From Mycobacterium neglectum (GTDB lineage: Bacteria; Actinomycetota; Actinomycetes; Mycobacteriales; Mycobacteriaceae), in the NCBI RefSeq assembly GCF_002591975.1, contig NZ_NVQE01000005.1:62001-126000 (forward strand): a DNA stretch of 64,000 nucleotides. The letters run 5' to 3'. The notes under the pieces are model-generated. The model saw only the letters and a list, made by a program, of their open reading frames with translations. It ran no database searches and had not been told where the DNA came from. The position numbers were made by a program, and so were the translations under genes. The stretch's first letter is position 1; each line of letters opens with the position of its first letter. Shown here in pieces: positions 44,091-53,012 of the stretch.

Positions 44091-44990
44091 TCAGAACACC
44101 GCGACCGGATTAACCAGACACCCCGTCGCACCCGTGACGACCAGAGGGTTCACCGTCAGGAGAAAGTCGCGGCGACCTTCTTCGCGGCTCACTTTCACCA
44201 GAGGTTCCAGCAGCGGTGAGTCGATCGCGGCGACGCCGAACGCGTGGATCACCGAGTGGACTCCGAACGAAAGCCCATCCCGGTTGGGCGCCGTGTCGAA
44301 CATGTCCCACAACACCACCGCGATGTCGCGCTCACGGAAGAACCGCACGCATCCGGCGTCGAGACCGGGACGCCGCGTGGCGTCAGCCGACCACGGACCG
44401 TGGTCGTTCTCGTAGGCGCCGCGTCCGCAGAAGATTGCCACCGCGTCCCCGGGTCCCGGCTCGATACCTTGCGCGCGGCAGATCGCCTCGAGTTCGTCCC
44501 ATGTGACCGGATCATCCTGCTCGACGTAGCCCACGCCGCGATGAAGAGGGACGTCGATCAAGAATCCTCGCGTGTAGATGCCGTCGCGCCAGTGCTCGAT
44601 GGAACCCCACCGGGCACCCGAGAGCGAGATCTCTCGGTCCGGATCTCGGCCGCCCCACAGGCCGTCGGAGTCCCACACGTGGCAGAGCGCGTCGATATGT
44701 GTGGCGCTCTGGCCGTGATAGGCCATACCTTGAAAGTCCTTGGCGGCTCCCCCGCCCGCCGCGTGCCCGACGCGCTCCATGTACAGCATCGCCGGCGTGC
44801 GGTTGTTCGGCGCCGGTTGTGTCGGTACGGCCCGGGACAACGATACCGTTCGGCCCGATCGCACCAACCTGCTTGCCGCAACGCGCTTTTCAGCCGTGAT
44901 CAGGTTGACGGCGCCGCGCTGGTCGGAAGCCCCCCAGCGATGCCAATTTCGGTGGTCACGCAGATAAGTTCGGAGTTCGTCATCGGTCAT
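44091..44990 (-). CDS. Cyclase-family (kynurenine formamidase-like) metal hydrolase
   Basis: The 299-residue protein has the metal-binding block YHGQSATHIDALCHVW, equivalent to the HxGTHxD motif of the cyclase/kynurenine formamidase superfamily, here with SATHID. A late His in GVHSVIHAFGVAAIDS is also typical. These enzymes open lactones, amides or cyclic intermediates; the substrate is unknown. It is the last gene of a seven-gene minus-strand unit and its start overlaps the stop of the hydrolase gene (ATGA-like). Confidence 0.78.
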   Translation of the reverse strand: MTDDELRTYLRDHRNWHRWGASDQRGAVNLITAEKRVAASRLVRSGRTVSLSRAVPTQPAPNNRTPAMLYMERVGHAAGGGAAKDFQGMAYHGQSATHIDALCHVWDSDGLWGGRDPDREISLSGARWGSIEHWRDGIYTRGFLIDVPLHRGVGYVEQDDPVTWDELEAICRAQGIEPGPGDAVAIFCGRGAYENDHGPWSADATRRPGLDAGCVRFFRERDIAVVLWDMFDTAPNRDGLSFGVHSVIHAFGVAAIDSPLLEPLVKVSREEGRRDFLLTVNPLVVTGATGCLVNPVAVF

Positions 44991-45706
44991 GGACTCGACC
45001 GTTCGACCCAGTCCAGATGTTCTTGCACGTAACGCCGGAACTCATCTGGACGCTCCAACGGGGCCATGTGGGGCCCGTCCATCTCGACATAGCGGGAATT
45101 GGGTAGACGCTCGGCCAACGTGGCCAATTCCTTCGGCGGGGTGGAAACGTCGCGCGTTCCTGCCAAACAGGTTGTCGGCACGTCAATTTCACAAAGTCGA
45201 TCCAAAACGTCGTGATGCGCGATTGCCCGCCAGATATCCGCGAATGAGCTGGCGTCGATGCTGCGCAGACACCGACGGGCATAGGCCAACGCCTCGGGTT
45301 CCTCTGCACGGGAAAGAAACTCGGCGGTGAACCATCGCTCGAGAGTGGTCGCGACCATCGTCGCCGTTGGTTGGGCTTCGGTGGCATCCGCGCGCTCCAA
45401 CAGAACCGCTGTGGGCGTCTGCGCCGTGGTGCACGCCAGAACGAGTGACCGAACCAGGTCTGGGTGATCCAGCGCAAGGTGCTGGGCGACCATCCCGCCC
45501 ATGGACAACCCCACGACATCGACCGGCGAACGTACCCATCCGGCGACCTCGTCGGCCATGTCGCACAACGTCATACCCGGCCGCTGTCGCCGCCGACCAC
45601 CATGGCCGGGCAAGGTCGCTGTGATCGTGTGTTCGATCCCGAGAAGATCGCCGCATGCCGCGTCGAGGCCTGCCGCGTGGAGGACGAGGACGGGCGGCGC
45701 AGTCAT
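44987..45706 (-). CDS. Alpha/beta hydrolase (3-oxoadipate enol-lactonase-like), copy 1
   Basis: The 239-residue protein has the nucleophile elbow GLSMGGMVAQHLAL, the catalytic aspartate in GTRDVSTPP and histidine in DGPHMAPLERP. The fold is like PcaD or other small lactonases. The ATG at 45706 overlaps the stop of the EthD-like gene (ATGA); the longer frame to 45796 has no support. A second hydrolase with the same motifs is encoded near 60 kb. Confidence 0.82.
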   Translation of the reverse strand: MTAPPVLVLHAAGLDAACGDLLGIEHTITATLPGHGGRRRQRPGMTLCDMADEVAGWVRSPVDVVGLSMGGMVAQHLALDHPDLVRSLVLACTTAQTPTAVLLERADATEAQPTATMVATTLERWFTAEFLSRAEEPEALAYARRCLRSIDASSFADIWRAIAHHDVLDRLCEIDVPTTCLAGTRDVSTPPKELATLAERLPNSRYVEMDGPHMAPLERPDEFRRYVQEHLDWVERSSP

Positions 45707-46041
45707 TGGTCGGTGCTCTGCAGCTTCGCCGGCGTGATGTCCCGGTACACGTTGCGAAGATGGCTGGTGAAATGCGCGCTGACCCGGCGGGTCCACTCCG
45801 TCGGCGGGATGAGCCGCTGATAGGCAGGACCGTCCAGCACGTCCGGTGTCTCAAGTTCGTAGGTCGCGAGGTACTTGGGTCCACCCTCGAGCGCCTGAAA
45901 CCTCCTGCCGTTGAAGAAGCCCTCGCAGGCGAGCCGCTCCGGCAGATGCTCCTCCTCGTACCACCGGTTGAACTCTTCTTCGAACTCCGGCTCGATATCG
46001 ATCATCACAAACAGCAGTCCCGACCCGCGACTGATACCCAT
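45703..46041 (-). CDS. Small EthD-like (dimeric alpha/beta barrel) protein, copy 1
   Basis: The 112-residue protein contains GLLFVMIDIEPEFEEEFNRW followed by YEEEHLPERLACEGF, then GRRFQALEGGPKYLATYELE. This is the ferredoxin-like layout of EthD/NIPSNAP proteins, which act as isomerases, cyclases or stress-linked dimers. No catalytic role is assured. AAGGAGC 5 nt before the ATG at 46041 fixes the start; an upstream ATG at 46074 overlaps tctA. A second copy with the same WY..EHL.ER pattern is at about 50 kb. Confidence 0.75.
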   Translation of the reverse strand: MGISRGSGLLFVMIDIEPEFEEEFNRWYEEEHLPERLACEGFFNGRRFQALEGGPKYLATYELETPDVLDGPAYQRLIPPTEWTRRVSAHFTSHLRNVYRDITPAKLQSTDQ

Positions 46042-46070
46042 GTCAGCTCCTTTGCCTTGCGTTGGCGGAC

Positions 46071-47567
46071 TCATTCGACAAGCACCCCCGTGCGTACGCC
46101 CGTCTTGCGTCCAATGACGCTGGGAAGGATCAGGATTGCCGCTGCAATACCGAAAACGACCAGGGCAATCGGGCGGTGCAGAAAGATCGTCCAATCGCCA
46201 CTGCCCATCGACGAAGTCCGATTCAAATTGGCCTCCAGCATTGGTCCAAGGATCAGCCCAAGGATCAGGGGCGCGGCGGGAAAGCCGTACCGCGCCATGA
46301 AGAATCCGACGAACGCGGCAGCCACCGCGATCCAGGCACCCCACATGCGCTGCTCGATGGCATAGGCGCCCAGCAGGCTCGCCACAATGATGATCGGGTA
46401 CAGCAACGAGTACCGCAGTCGCAGGATCGACGCGAACATCGGCGCCATCGGTAGGTTCAGAATCAGCAGCAGGACGTTGCCGATGTAGAACGATGCAAGC
46501 AGACCCCATACCAGCGGCGCCTCCTTCTCCATCAGGAGCGGACCGGGTTGAATGCCGAACAGAATGAATGCACCCAACAGCACTGCGGTGGTACCCGAAC
46601 CAGGGATGCCCAGCGCGAGCGTCGGCACAAATGCCCCGTTGACCGCGGCATTGTTCGAGGCCTCCGGGCCAGCTACACCTTCGATGGCGCCCTTCCCAAA
46701 CTCGTTCTTGCGCTTCGAGATGCGCTTCTCCAAGTCGTAGGAGATGAACGACGCAATCGTCGCGCCGGACCCCGGCAAGATCCCGAGAAAGAAGCCCACG
46801 AATGTGCCGCGGGCGATCGGTCCGGCCGATCGACGCAGATCGTCGCGGGACAGCAGCAGATCGCGCAGTCGCGTTCGGATGGGTTCCCTGCGCTCCAGCC
46901 GGGCCTGTCCCATCACCTCCGATAACGCGAACACACCGATCACGACGGCGACGAAGCCAATGCCGCCGAGAAGTTCAATACTGCCGAACGTGAACCGTGG
47001 CACCCCTGACTGGGGGTCGAGCCCCACCGTCGACAGGGCAATACCCACAAAGCCCATCGCGAGGCCTTTGAACACCGCAGAACCCTGGGCAAAGCCGACG
47101 ACCCCCGCGAGGCCGAGCATCACCAGGGCGACCATCTCCGGAGGCCCGAACTTCACCGCGTACCTCGCGAAGACGGGGGCCGCCGTCATCAGCAGCACGA
47201 TGGTGATCGTGCCGGCAATGAAAGATCCGATGGCTGCGATCGCGAGCGCCTGACCGGCTCTCCCACGCCGGGCCATCTGGTAGCCGTCGAAGGTTGTCAC
47301 GACGGTCGACGCCTCACCCGGCGTGGACACCAGAATCGAACTGATCGTGCCGCCGTACTGAGTGCCGTAATAGAGACCCGCGAGCATGATCAGCGCGGTC
47401 ACTGGTTCCATTCCGAGCGTCAACGGCATCAACAGCGCGACACCGGTCGCAGAACCGAGCCCCGGTAACAGCCCGATGATGGTGCCGAGTACGACCCCGA
47501 TCAGGCAGAACAGCAGATTGTGCGGTGTGAGCGCGGTTTGAAATCCGGTGAGGACGTGATCCCACAT
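46071..47567 (-). CDS. tctA: Tripartite tricarboxylate transporter large permease TctA, system 1
   Basis: The 498-residue protein has about 11-12 membrane segments. The TTT signatures GLLPGLGSATGVALLMPLT near residues 32-50 and ILPGSGATIASFISYDLEKR in the second half carry the paired Pro-Gly substrate loops. It drives import of a carboxylate with the help of TctB and TctC. It lies in the order tctC-tctB-tctA (transcription order) downstream of a MaoC gene, with 4 bp to tctB. Confidence 0.92.
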   Translation of the reverse strand: MWDHVLTGFQTALTPHNLLFCLIGVVLGTIIGLLPGLGSATGVALLMPLTLGMEPVTALIMLAGLYYGTQYGGTISSILVSTPGEASTVVTTFDGYQMARRGRAGQALAIAAIGSFIAGTITIVLLMTAAPVFARYAVKFGPPEMVALVMLGLAGVVGFAQGSAVFKGLAMGFVGIALSTVGLDPQSGVPRFTFGSIELLGGIGFVAVVIGVFALSEVMGQARLERREPIRTRLRDLLLSRDDLRRSAGPIARGTFVGFFLGILPGSGATIASFISYDLEKRISKRKNEFGKGAIEGVAGPEASNNAAVNGAFVPTLALGIPGSGTTAVLLGAFILFGIQPGPLLMEKEAPLVWGLLASFYIGNVLLLILNLPMAPMFASILRLRYSLLYPIIIVASLLGAYAIEQRMWGAWIAVAAAFVGFFMARYGFPAAPLILGLILGPMLEANLNRTSSMGSGDWTIFLHRPIALVVFGIAAAILILPSVIGRKTGVRTGVLVE

Positions 47568-47571
47568 ACCT

Positions 47572-48153
47572 CTACATCACCCCCGCGAACACGCCCCATG
47601 GCAGATTTACCTCGAGGAAGTCGTCGAAAATGAACCACGACGCGACGAGCAGCAGCGCCGACACCGACACCGAGGCGACCCAGGATTCCCGCTCGACAAA
47701 CTTCATCATCACGAACCCACCAAGCACGAGTGCCGGGATGAGGCCGGCGTAGGGCGCGAGAAGTAGCGATCCGACCATTGCCGCGAAGATGAACCACGGT
47801 CTCAGTGGATGTTTCGCCTCGCGCTCCGCGAGGTCCGCTTCTTCGGTGCCGGCGACCACCGAGGGGTCGGGGGACGCGGGCACGTCGCTTCCCCCGACCC
47901 TGACCGGCATTCGCGCAGCCACCTCGGCTGTGTCGCCAATAGGGCCATCCTTGTTTTGCGACACCGACCGGAGGTCTGACACCACCAGGAGGACGCCGAA
48001 GACCACGATCCCGACTCCCATGACTGTCGGCATCAGTCCTGGTGCCATTCGTCCGTCGTCAGTCAGCCCGTAGGCCAGTCCACCTACTGTGAACCCCAGT
48101 CCCAGGAGGGTGACGATGCCTCCCGGGAGCCAGGCCCCGACGGACTTGCTCAT
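47572..48153 (-). CDS. tctB: Tripartite tricarboxylate transporter small subunit TctB, system 1
   Basis: The 193-residue protein has four hydrophobic helices (VTLLGLGFTVGGLAYGL, PTVMGVGIVVFGVLLVV, WFIFAAMVGSLLLAPYAG and ASVSVSALLLVASWFIF) split by an acidic Pro-rich cytosolic loop, as in TctB. The ATG overlaps the tctC stop (ATGA). Confidence 0.88.
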   Translation of the reverse strand: MSKSVGAWLPGGIVTLLGLGFTVGGLAYGLTDDGRMAPGLMPTVMGVGIVVFGVLLVVSDLRSVSQNKDGPIGDTAEVAARMPVRVGGSDVPASPDPSVVAGTEEADLAEREAKHPLRPWFIFAAMVGSLLLAPYAGLIPALVLGGFVMMKFVERESWVASVSVSALLLVASWFIFDDFLEVNLPWGVFAGVM

Positions 48154-49172
48154 TGACCGAAGGCCCCGCTCTCCTCCAGCACCTGGTGAACCGTTTCGTC
48201 CTGCTCTTTGAGCATGTCGCTGAATTCGCTTGGTCCCGAATAGGCTTGGGTGGTCAACGCGCTTTCGAGGTAGTTCTGATACGACGGAGTGTCCTGCCAC
48301 TTCTCCATGCAGTCGGCGTACCAGTCGCGCGCCTCGTCGGACATATCGCCGGTACCGAGAAGGCCACGCCACTGGGTGAACGCGATGTCGTACCCCTGCT
48401 CCTTTGCCGTGGGGACCTCGGCCATGACGCCACTGGTGTAGCGCTCCGGACCGAAGATGGCCAGACCCCGGACGTCGCCCGACTCCACCTGCCCGACGAT
48501 GTCCCCGGCACCGCCGATGGCGGCGTCAATGTCGTTGCCCAGCAGCGCGGACGTGGTTTCACCGCCACCGTCGAAGATCACGGGTTCGAACTTGACGCCG
48601 CCCTGTTTCTCCAGCAACGCCCGAGCGACATTGTCGGGTCCGGACAGACCGACGACGCCGATGGTCACATTGCGAGTCTTCGCCGCTTCCACCAGGTCTC
48701 GTAGCGACTGCATGGGTGAGTTGGCCGGAACCGCGAGGCTGACCTGGTCGTCGGCGATGTGGGCGATCGGCGTGTACGCCTCCCAGGTGAAGGATGTGTC
48801 GACGAACATGGGCAGCGTGGTGAGTTCGGTGGTGGTGGCCATCACAGTGGTGTCGCCACGCTGCTGCTGGAAGTGGGAGTAGCCGATAACGCCGCTGCCA
48901 CCCTCGTGGTACTCGATGTTGCCGGTTACCCCCTCATCGCAGGCTTCAAGGCCCTCGAGCATGGCGCGCGCCACCTTGTCGGTACCGCCGCCCGAGCCGA
49001 AGGCCGAGATCATGGTGATCTGCCCGTCCGGCTTCCAACTGCCGCCGTCACCTTCGGAGTCACCGGCGTTGTTGCCGCCACTACACGCCGACAGCACGAG
49101 GGCTGACGTGACCAGGATTACCGCGCCGGTACGAGACCGGTGGGACTTGGTGACCTCATTCATCGCGTTCAT
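48150..49172 (-). CDS. tctC: Tripartite tricarboxylate transporter binding lipoprotein TctC, system 1
   Basis: The 340-residue protein has a signal peptide ending in lipobox LVLSAC, a Gly/Asp-rich linker, then the TctC/BUG fold (MISAFGSGGGTDKVARAMLEGL, with the ligand-loop GGGTD; YTPIAHIADDQVSLAVPANSP; IFGPERYTSG). It captures the carboxylate outside the membrane. AAGGAG lies 6 nt before the ATG at 49172. A 138-bp gap separates it from the MaoC gene. Confidence 0.9.
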   Translation of the reverse strand: MNAMNEVTKSHRSRTGAVILVTSALVLSACSGGNNAGDSEGDGGSWKPDGQITMISAFGSGGGTDKVARAMLEGLEACDEGVTGNIEYHEGGSGVIGYSHFQQQRGDTTVMATTTELTTLPMFVDTSFTWEAYTPIAHIADDQVSLAVPANSPMQSLRDLVEAAKTRNVTIGVVGLSGPDNVARALLEKQGGVKFEPVIFDGGGETTSALLGNDIDAAIGGAGDIVGQVESGDVRGLAIFGPERYTSGVMAEVPTAKEQGYDIAFTQWRGLLGTGDMSDEARDWYADCMEKWQDTPSYQNYLESALTTQAYSGPSEFSDMLKEQDETVHQVLEESGAFGQ

Positions 49173-49310
49173 CGCACACTCCTTGCTGTCGCACCTCTTT
49201 GGGCGAGTTGGCGGCGCACACGCGCGCCGTGACCGGTCCGGGGTTTCGGGCCGCTCGTCTGAGTGGGAACGGGCGCACCTGTCCTTCACCGACGGTGGCG
49301 CATTCGGTGC

Positions 49311-49793
49311 TCACTTGAATCGGGGGGATCCTTCGCGGGTGTAGATCATCGCGTTGCGCTTGTAGGTGATGACGGTGGTCCCGTCCTGTTTGAAACCCCT
49401 GGTACTCACACTGACGATGCCGGCATAAGGCCGACTCTTGGACGGCCGCTTGTCGGTCACCGTGGATTCGGCGTACAAGGTGTCCCCGACGAACACGGGT
49501 GCAGGCAGGCGCACCTCGTCGAACCCGAGGTTGGCCACCGCGTTTTCGCTGATGTCGCCGACCGTCAGCCCGTTGATGATGGCGAGCGTCATACCGCTGT
49601 TGAACAGGTACTGACCGAACTCGGTCTTCTTCGAATATTCGGCGTTGATGTGGTTCGGGTTGACGTTGCAGGTGAGCAGCGTGAACCAGATGTTCTCCGT
49701 CTCGGTGACGGTGCGCCCGACCGGATGCCGGAACATGTCGCCGATCTCGAAATCCTCGAAGAAGTTGCCGATCCAACTCTGCTTGACAGCCAT
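49311..49793 (-). CDS. MaoC-like enoyl-CoA hydratase/dehydratase
   Basis: The 160-residue hotdog protein begins MAVKQSWIGNFFEDFEIGDMF. It has the R-specific hydratase region NVNPNHINAEYSKKTEFGQYLFNSG, where the Asn/His pair lies in place of the usual DxNPxH motif (here the aspartate is changed to asparagine). Such enzymes hydrate trans-enoyl-CoA or mesaconyl/itaconyl-type CoA esters. AGAGAGGGC precedes the ATG at 49793. It leads the unit MaoC-tctCBA-EthD-hydrolase-cyclase. Confidence 0.8.
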   Translation of the reverse strand: MAVKQSWIGNFFEDFEIGDMFRHPVGRTVTETENIWFTLLTCNVNPNHINAEYSKKTEFGQYLFNSGMTLAIINGLTVGDISENAVANLGFDEVRLPAPVFVGDTLYAESTVTDKRPSKSRPYAGIVSVSTRGFKQDGTTVITYKRNAMIYTREGSPRFK

Positions 49794-49955
49794 ATGCCCT
49801 CTCTCGCCTGACCTCTTCGTGTACCGCGACGGTGGTCTGCGGTGCGGTGAAGTACTGACCATAATTCTCATTGTTCAGACATAAAGTTCACCACACGGAA
49901 TAACAGATGTCTAGGACTTCACTCAAAAAGAAGAGACGGCGATCACACTGCCGAA

Positions 49956-50348
49956 CTAGGCCTCCGAGGCCAACGGACCTGGGCCACCGGCCGATTGGGG
50001 GGTGATCTCCGCGTAGACGAAGCGGGCCATCGGCACGCGCGCCTCGACCGACCGGGTCAGCTCCGTCGGGTGCCGCTTTTTCTCCAGGTAGGGCTCGTCC
50101 TGAACGACCGCGGGTGTGTCGAGTTCATACATCGCGAGGTACTTGGGTTGGCCCTCGACCGCGACGTAGCGGCGCGCAGAGAGGATGCCGGGGATCGCTA
50201 CCCGCTCGGCAAGGTGTTCGTCGTCGTACCACCTGTTGAGCAGCTCTTCGTCTGCGTCGTCGGGTTCGCACATGACGACCAGCAGACCGCGGCGGTCAGC
50301 GGGGTGCGCAGCGTCGAATTGGCTTGGATTCACTTGGCTTGGATTCAC
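49956..50348 (-). CDS. Small EthD-like protein, copy 2
   Basis: The 130-residue protein contains GLLVVMCEPDDADEELLNRW followed by YDDEHLAERVAIPGI, then ARRYVAVEGQPKYLAMYELD, matching copy 1 in length and motif. Function is unknown, but retention of two paralogues in one island suggests they act on the same pathway. GGAAAGGA precedes the GTG at 50348. The first ten codons are a duplicated 15-nt unit (VNPSQVNPSQ), so either GTG could start translation. It diverges from a CoA-transferase gene around an IclR-type site. Confidence 0.7.
   Translation of the reverse strand: MNPSQVNPSQFDAAHPADRRGLLVVMCEPDDADEELLNRWYDDEHLAERVAIPGILSARRYVAVEGQPKYLAMYELDTPAVVQDEPYLEKKRHPTELTRSVEARVPMARFVYAEITPQSAGGPGPLASEA
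50319..50348. repeat. 15-bp tandem duplication at a gene start
   Basis: TTGGCTTGGATTCAC occurs twice in direct succession. On the minus strand it encodes VNPSQ twice and duplicates the GTG start codon of the EthD-like gene, so two equal starts 15 nt apart exist. Only the first has a ribosome-binding GGAAAGGA at a normal distance. Confidence 0.8.
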
Positions 50349-50420
50349 GATGTCCTTTCCGGCGCCGGCGAGCCCATCCCGCGCCACACTTTGCACTGGA
50401 CAATTAGGCTCACTACATGG

Positions 50421-50435
50421 TGGACTTAATGTCCG
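50421..50435. promoter_or_regulatory. IclR-type operator 4 (TGGACTTAATGTCCG)
   Basis: The palindrome is in the divergent region between the EthD-like gene and CoA-transferase 1, about 73 bp and 92 bp from the two starts. A half-site TGGACAATT lies 27 bp upstream. Confidence 0.65.
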
Positions 50436-50526
50436 TACAGCGAGACTATCTGAATGCGAGCAGATTGGGACCTTGTTGTCGCAACTCGGGGTCGCGCGTA
50501 CGGCTACCGAAGGAGACACAGCCGCT

Positions 50527-51792
50527 ATGAACCCGCCCATGAAGGGACCGCTGGACGGACATCGCGTCATCGACATCACCCAGAGCGCGGCCGGGCCGTA
50601 CTGCTCGATGATCCTCGGCGACCTCGGTGCCGATGTGATCAAGGTCGAGAAGCCCGCCGGCGGCGATGACGCCCGCGACTGGGCACCCCCCTACTGGGGG
50701 GAGTACGGGTGCACGTTCCTGGCCCTCAACCGCAACAAGCGCAGCCTGGCCGTCGATCTGAAAAACCCTGCGGGCAAGGAGATCCTGTGGAGATTGATCG
50801 AATCGGCCGATGTTCTTGTGCACAACCTCCGCGCGGGCGCTCTTGACAAGCTCGGCTTCGGATACGAGGCGGTGCACGCCCTCGCGCCCCGTCTCATCTA
50901 CTGCTCGATGACGGCGTTCGGAGACAGCGGACCGATGTCCGCGCGACCGGGATACGACCCGCTGATGCAGGCCTACGCCGGCCTCATGAGTATCACCGGC
51001 GAACGGACTGTCGAAGGCGAACCGCCGCGGCCGCCGATCCGGGTCGGCACGTCGATCAACGACATGGGTATGGGCATGTGGGGAGCGATCGGCATCCTCG
51101 GTGCGCTGATGAACCGTCGAGACACCGGGCGGGGTCAGTTGGTCGAGACGTCGTTGCTCGAGACCGCCATCAGCTGGATCCCTTACCAACTGCAGGCGTA
51201 CATGGCGTCGGGCACGCTCCCGCACCGGCACGGGTCGGGAACATCGATGAATGCTCCATACGAGGCCTTACCGGCCAGCGACGGCTACATCATGATCGCC
51301 GCAGGTAATAATCCGTTGTGGGAGAAACTATGTCATGCGATCGGACGGTCTGAGCTCATCGCCGACCCACGCTATCGGGACAACCCGGACCGAGTTCGAA
51401 ATCGCGCGCAACTCGCCGAAGATCTCACCGCCACACTGCAATCCCGCACGGTCGAGCACTGGGTGACCGTCCTACAGGACGCGGGGGTGCCCTCATCGCC
51501 GATCCGGACGCTCGACGAAGTGATCGCCGACCCCCAGGTCGAGCATCTGCGTATGGTGCGTCCAGCCGCGAACCCGGAGATCAAGGGGTACAAGGACATT
51601 GCTCTGCCATTACAGTGGGACGGCCAGCGAGTGCCCACGCGGCGCACACCTCCCCCACTCGGTTCCGACACGGTGGCCATCCTGCGTGAGCTCGGTCGCG
51701 GAGAGGACGAGATTGCCCACCTGATCGGCGAGCGGGTCGTGGGAGCCGCCGGACAAATTGAATCCGTCGCCAACGCACCGTCGTCGACCTGA
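50527..51792 (+). CDS. Class III CoA-transferase, copy 1
   Basis: The 421-residue protein has the family start LDGHRVIDITQSAAGPYCSMILGDLGADVIKVE. FLALNRNKRSLAVDLKNPAG follows, and the catalytic aspartate is expected in GYDPLMQAYAGLM. Such enzymes move CoA between carboxylates (often succinyl-CoA as donor), without a covalent ping-pong intermediate of class I. It likely activates the imported acid. GAAGGAGA lies about 13 nt before the ATG, a loose ribosome site. It overlaps the start region of the MFS gene. Confidence 0.88.
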   Translation: MNPPMKGPLDGHRVIDITQSAAGPYCSMILGDLGADVIKVEKPAGGDDARDWAPPYWGEYGCTFLALNRNKRSLAVDLKNPAGKEILWRLIESADVLVHNLRAGALDKLGFGYEAVHALAPRLIYCSMTAFGDSGPMSARPGYDPLMQAYAGLMSITGERTVEGEPPRPPIRVGTSINDMGMGMWGAIGILGALMNRRDTGRGQLVETSLLETAISWIPYQLQAYMASGTLPHRHGSGTSMNAPYEALPASDGYIMIAAGNNPLWEKLCHAIGRSELIADPRYRDNPDRVRNRAQLAEDLTATLQSRTVEHWVTVLQDAGVPSSPIRTLDEVIADPQVEHLRMVRPAANPEIKGYKDIALPLQWDGQRVPTRRTPPPLGSDTVAILRELGRGEDEIAHLIGERVVGAAGQIESVANAPSST

Positions 51793-51820
51793 TGCGGCGG
51801 CAACCCGCTCCCTGCACCGC

Positions 51821-53008
51821 ATGGTGACCGGGGCTTTGCCGACGACCTTCGCGGTCGCCGTCACCGCGCTGAGCAATCTGCCCATCTGGGTGTTCACCGG
51901 GTTGGCACCGTCGATCGGAGCTGATCTGGGATTCGGCGCGCTCCGCCTTGGTGCAACAGCCGCGATATTCTTCGCTGCTGCAGGTCTTTTCGCGGTGCCA
52001 GCGGGCCATGCCGTCGAACATATCGGCTGGCGGCGCACGAACATCGTGGTGGCGATCCTGTTGATCGTGTCGTTCGCCGGCATGAGCCTGGCGCCCAATC
52101 TCGAGACGCTGGCGGGTTTCCTTGTTGTCGGCGCCGTCGCTTTCGCGTTCACTCAGCCCAGCGCCGGCCTGACACTTGCCCAGACGGTGGCGCTGCACCG
52201 CCGCGGCACTGCGTTCGGACTCAAGCAGGCCGCCCTCCCGCTGACTACCCTGCTCGTCGGCATCACCACGCCGCTGTTTCTCGGTGTGAACGGCTGGCGC
52301 TGGGCATTCGCGTCATGCGCTGTGATCGGCCTGGTGTTCCTCGCGGCGGTAGTGGTCGAACGTCGTAGATCGCCATTCGTCGACGCGCCGCTGGCGCTGT
52401 TCCGGCGCGGCCCCGAGCCGACCTCACCGCGGCTCCGCGCACAACCACCATTGATGATGCTCGCAGTAGGTGCGGGACTCGGGTGCGTCGCGACCGCGAG
52501 CATCGGCGGCTTCCTCGTGGTCTACGCGGTCTCAGCCGGACTGACCCAGACGCAGGCGGGGCAACTCCTCGCGACCGGCAGCATCGTGTGCCTGGCGTCC
52601 CGGTTGATCACCGGGTGGATTGCCGACCGCCGCGGTCGCAGGCACCTGCGCGTCGTCGCGATCATGATGATGGCCGGCTCCCTGGGTTTCGTCCTCCTGG
52701 CCGTCGCCCACAGCAGACCCTGGCTTCTGGTCCTGGGGGCCTCGCTGGCGTTCGGGCTGGGCTGGGCGTGGAACGGATTGTTCGCCTTCGCCGTCGTACA
52801 CAATCATCCGGAATTTCCCGCCGCCGCTACGGGTGTGGTGCAAAGCGTGATGGGTATGGGCTCGGCGACCGGGCCGGCCCTGTTCGGCGTGACGGTGTCG
52901 ATTGCGTCCTATACCGGAGCCTGGGTCGGCGCGGCTGCCGCCCTGGCACTCGGCGCGGTGTTCATGCTGCAGGGCCGTCGGCTACTTGCCCGAAGTGTGG
53001 CCCGGTGA
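51821..53008 (+). CDS. MFS transporter
   Basis: From the ATG at 51821 the protein has 395 residues with 12 predicted membrane helices and the MFS loop motif GHAVEHIGWRRTNIV after helix 2, plus DRRGRRHLRV between helices 8 and 9. The substrate is unknown; it could import the acid or export a product. An upstream TTG at 51758 in the same frame would overlap the CoA-transferase by 35 nt and is less likely. It converges on the lyase gene with 4 bp between stops. Confidence 0.82.
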   Translation: MVTGALPTTFAVAVTALSNLPIWVFTGLAPSIGADLGFGALRLGATAAIFFAAAGLFAVPAGHAVEHIGWRRTNIVVAILLIVSFAGMSLAPNLETLAGFLVVGAVAFAFTQPSAGLTLAQTVALHRRGTAFGLKQAALPLTTLLVGITTPLFLGVNGWRWAFASCAVIGLVFLAAVVVERRRSPFVDAPLALFRRGPEPTSPRLRAQPPLMMLAVGAGLGCVATASIGGFLVVYAVSAGLTQTQAGQLLATGSIVCLASRLITGWIADRRGRRHLRVVAIMMMAGSLGFVLLAVAHSRPWLLVLGASLAFGLGWAWNGLFAFAVVHNHPEFPAAATGVVQSVMGMGSATGPALFGVTVSIASYTGAWVGAAAALALGAVFMLQGRRLLARSVAR

Positions 53009-53012
53009 TCTC

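Noticed and set aside
42171..49793. Secondary-metabolite gene cluster
   Set aside because: No polyketide, peptide or terpene synthase is present; the transporters and CoA enzymes fit catabolism better.
49876..49890. Seventh IclR-type site upstream of MaoC
   Set aside because: On the minus strand it reads TGAACTTTATGTCTG, with mismatches to the consensus in both half-sites. It is suggestive by position but too weak to count.
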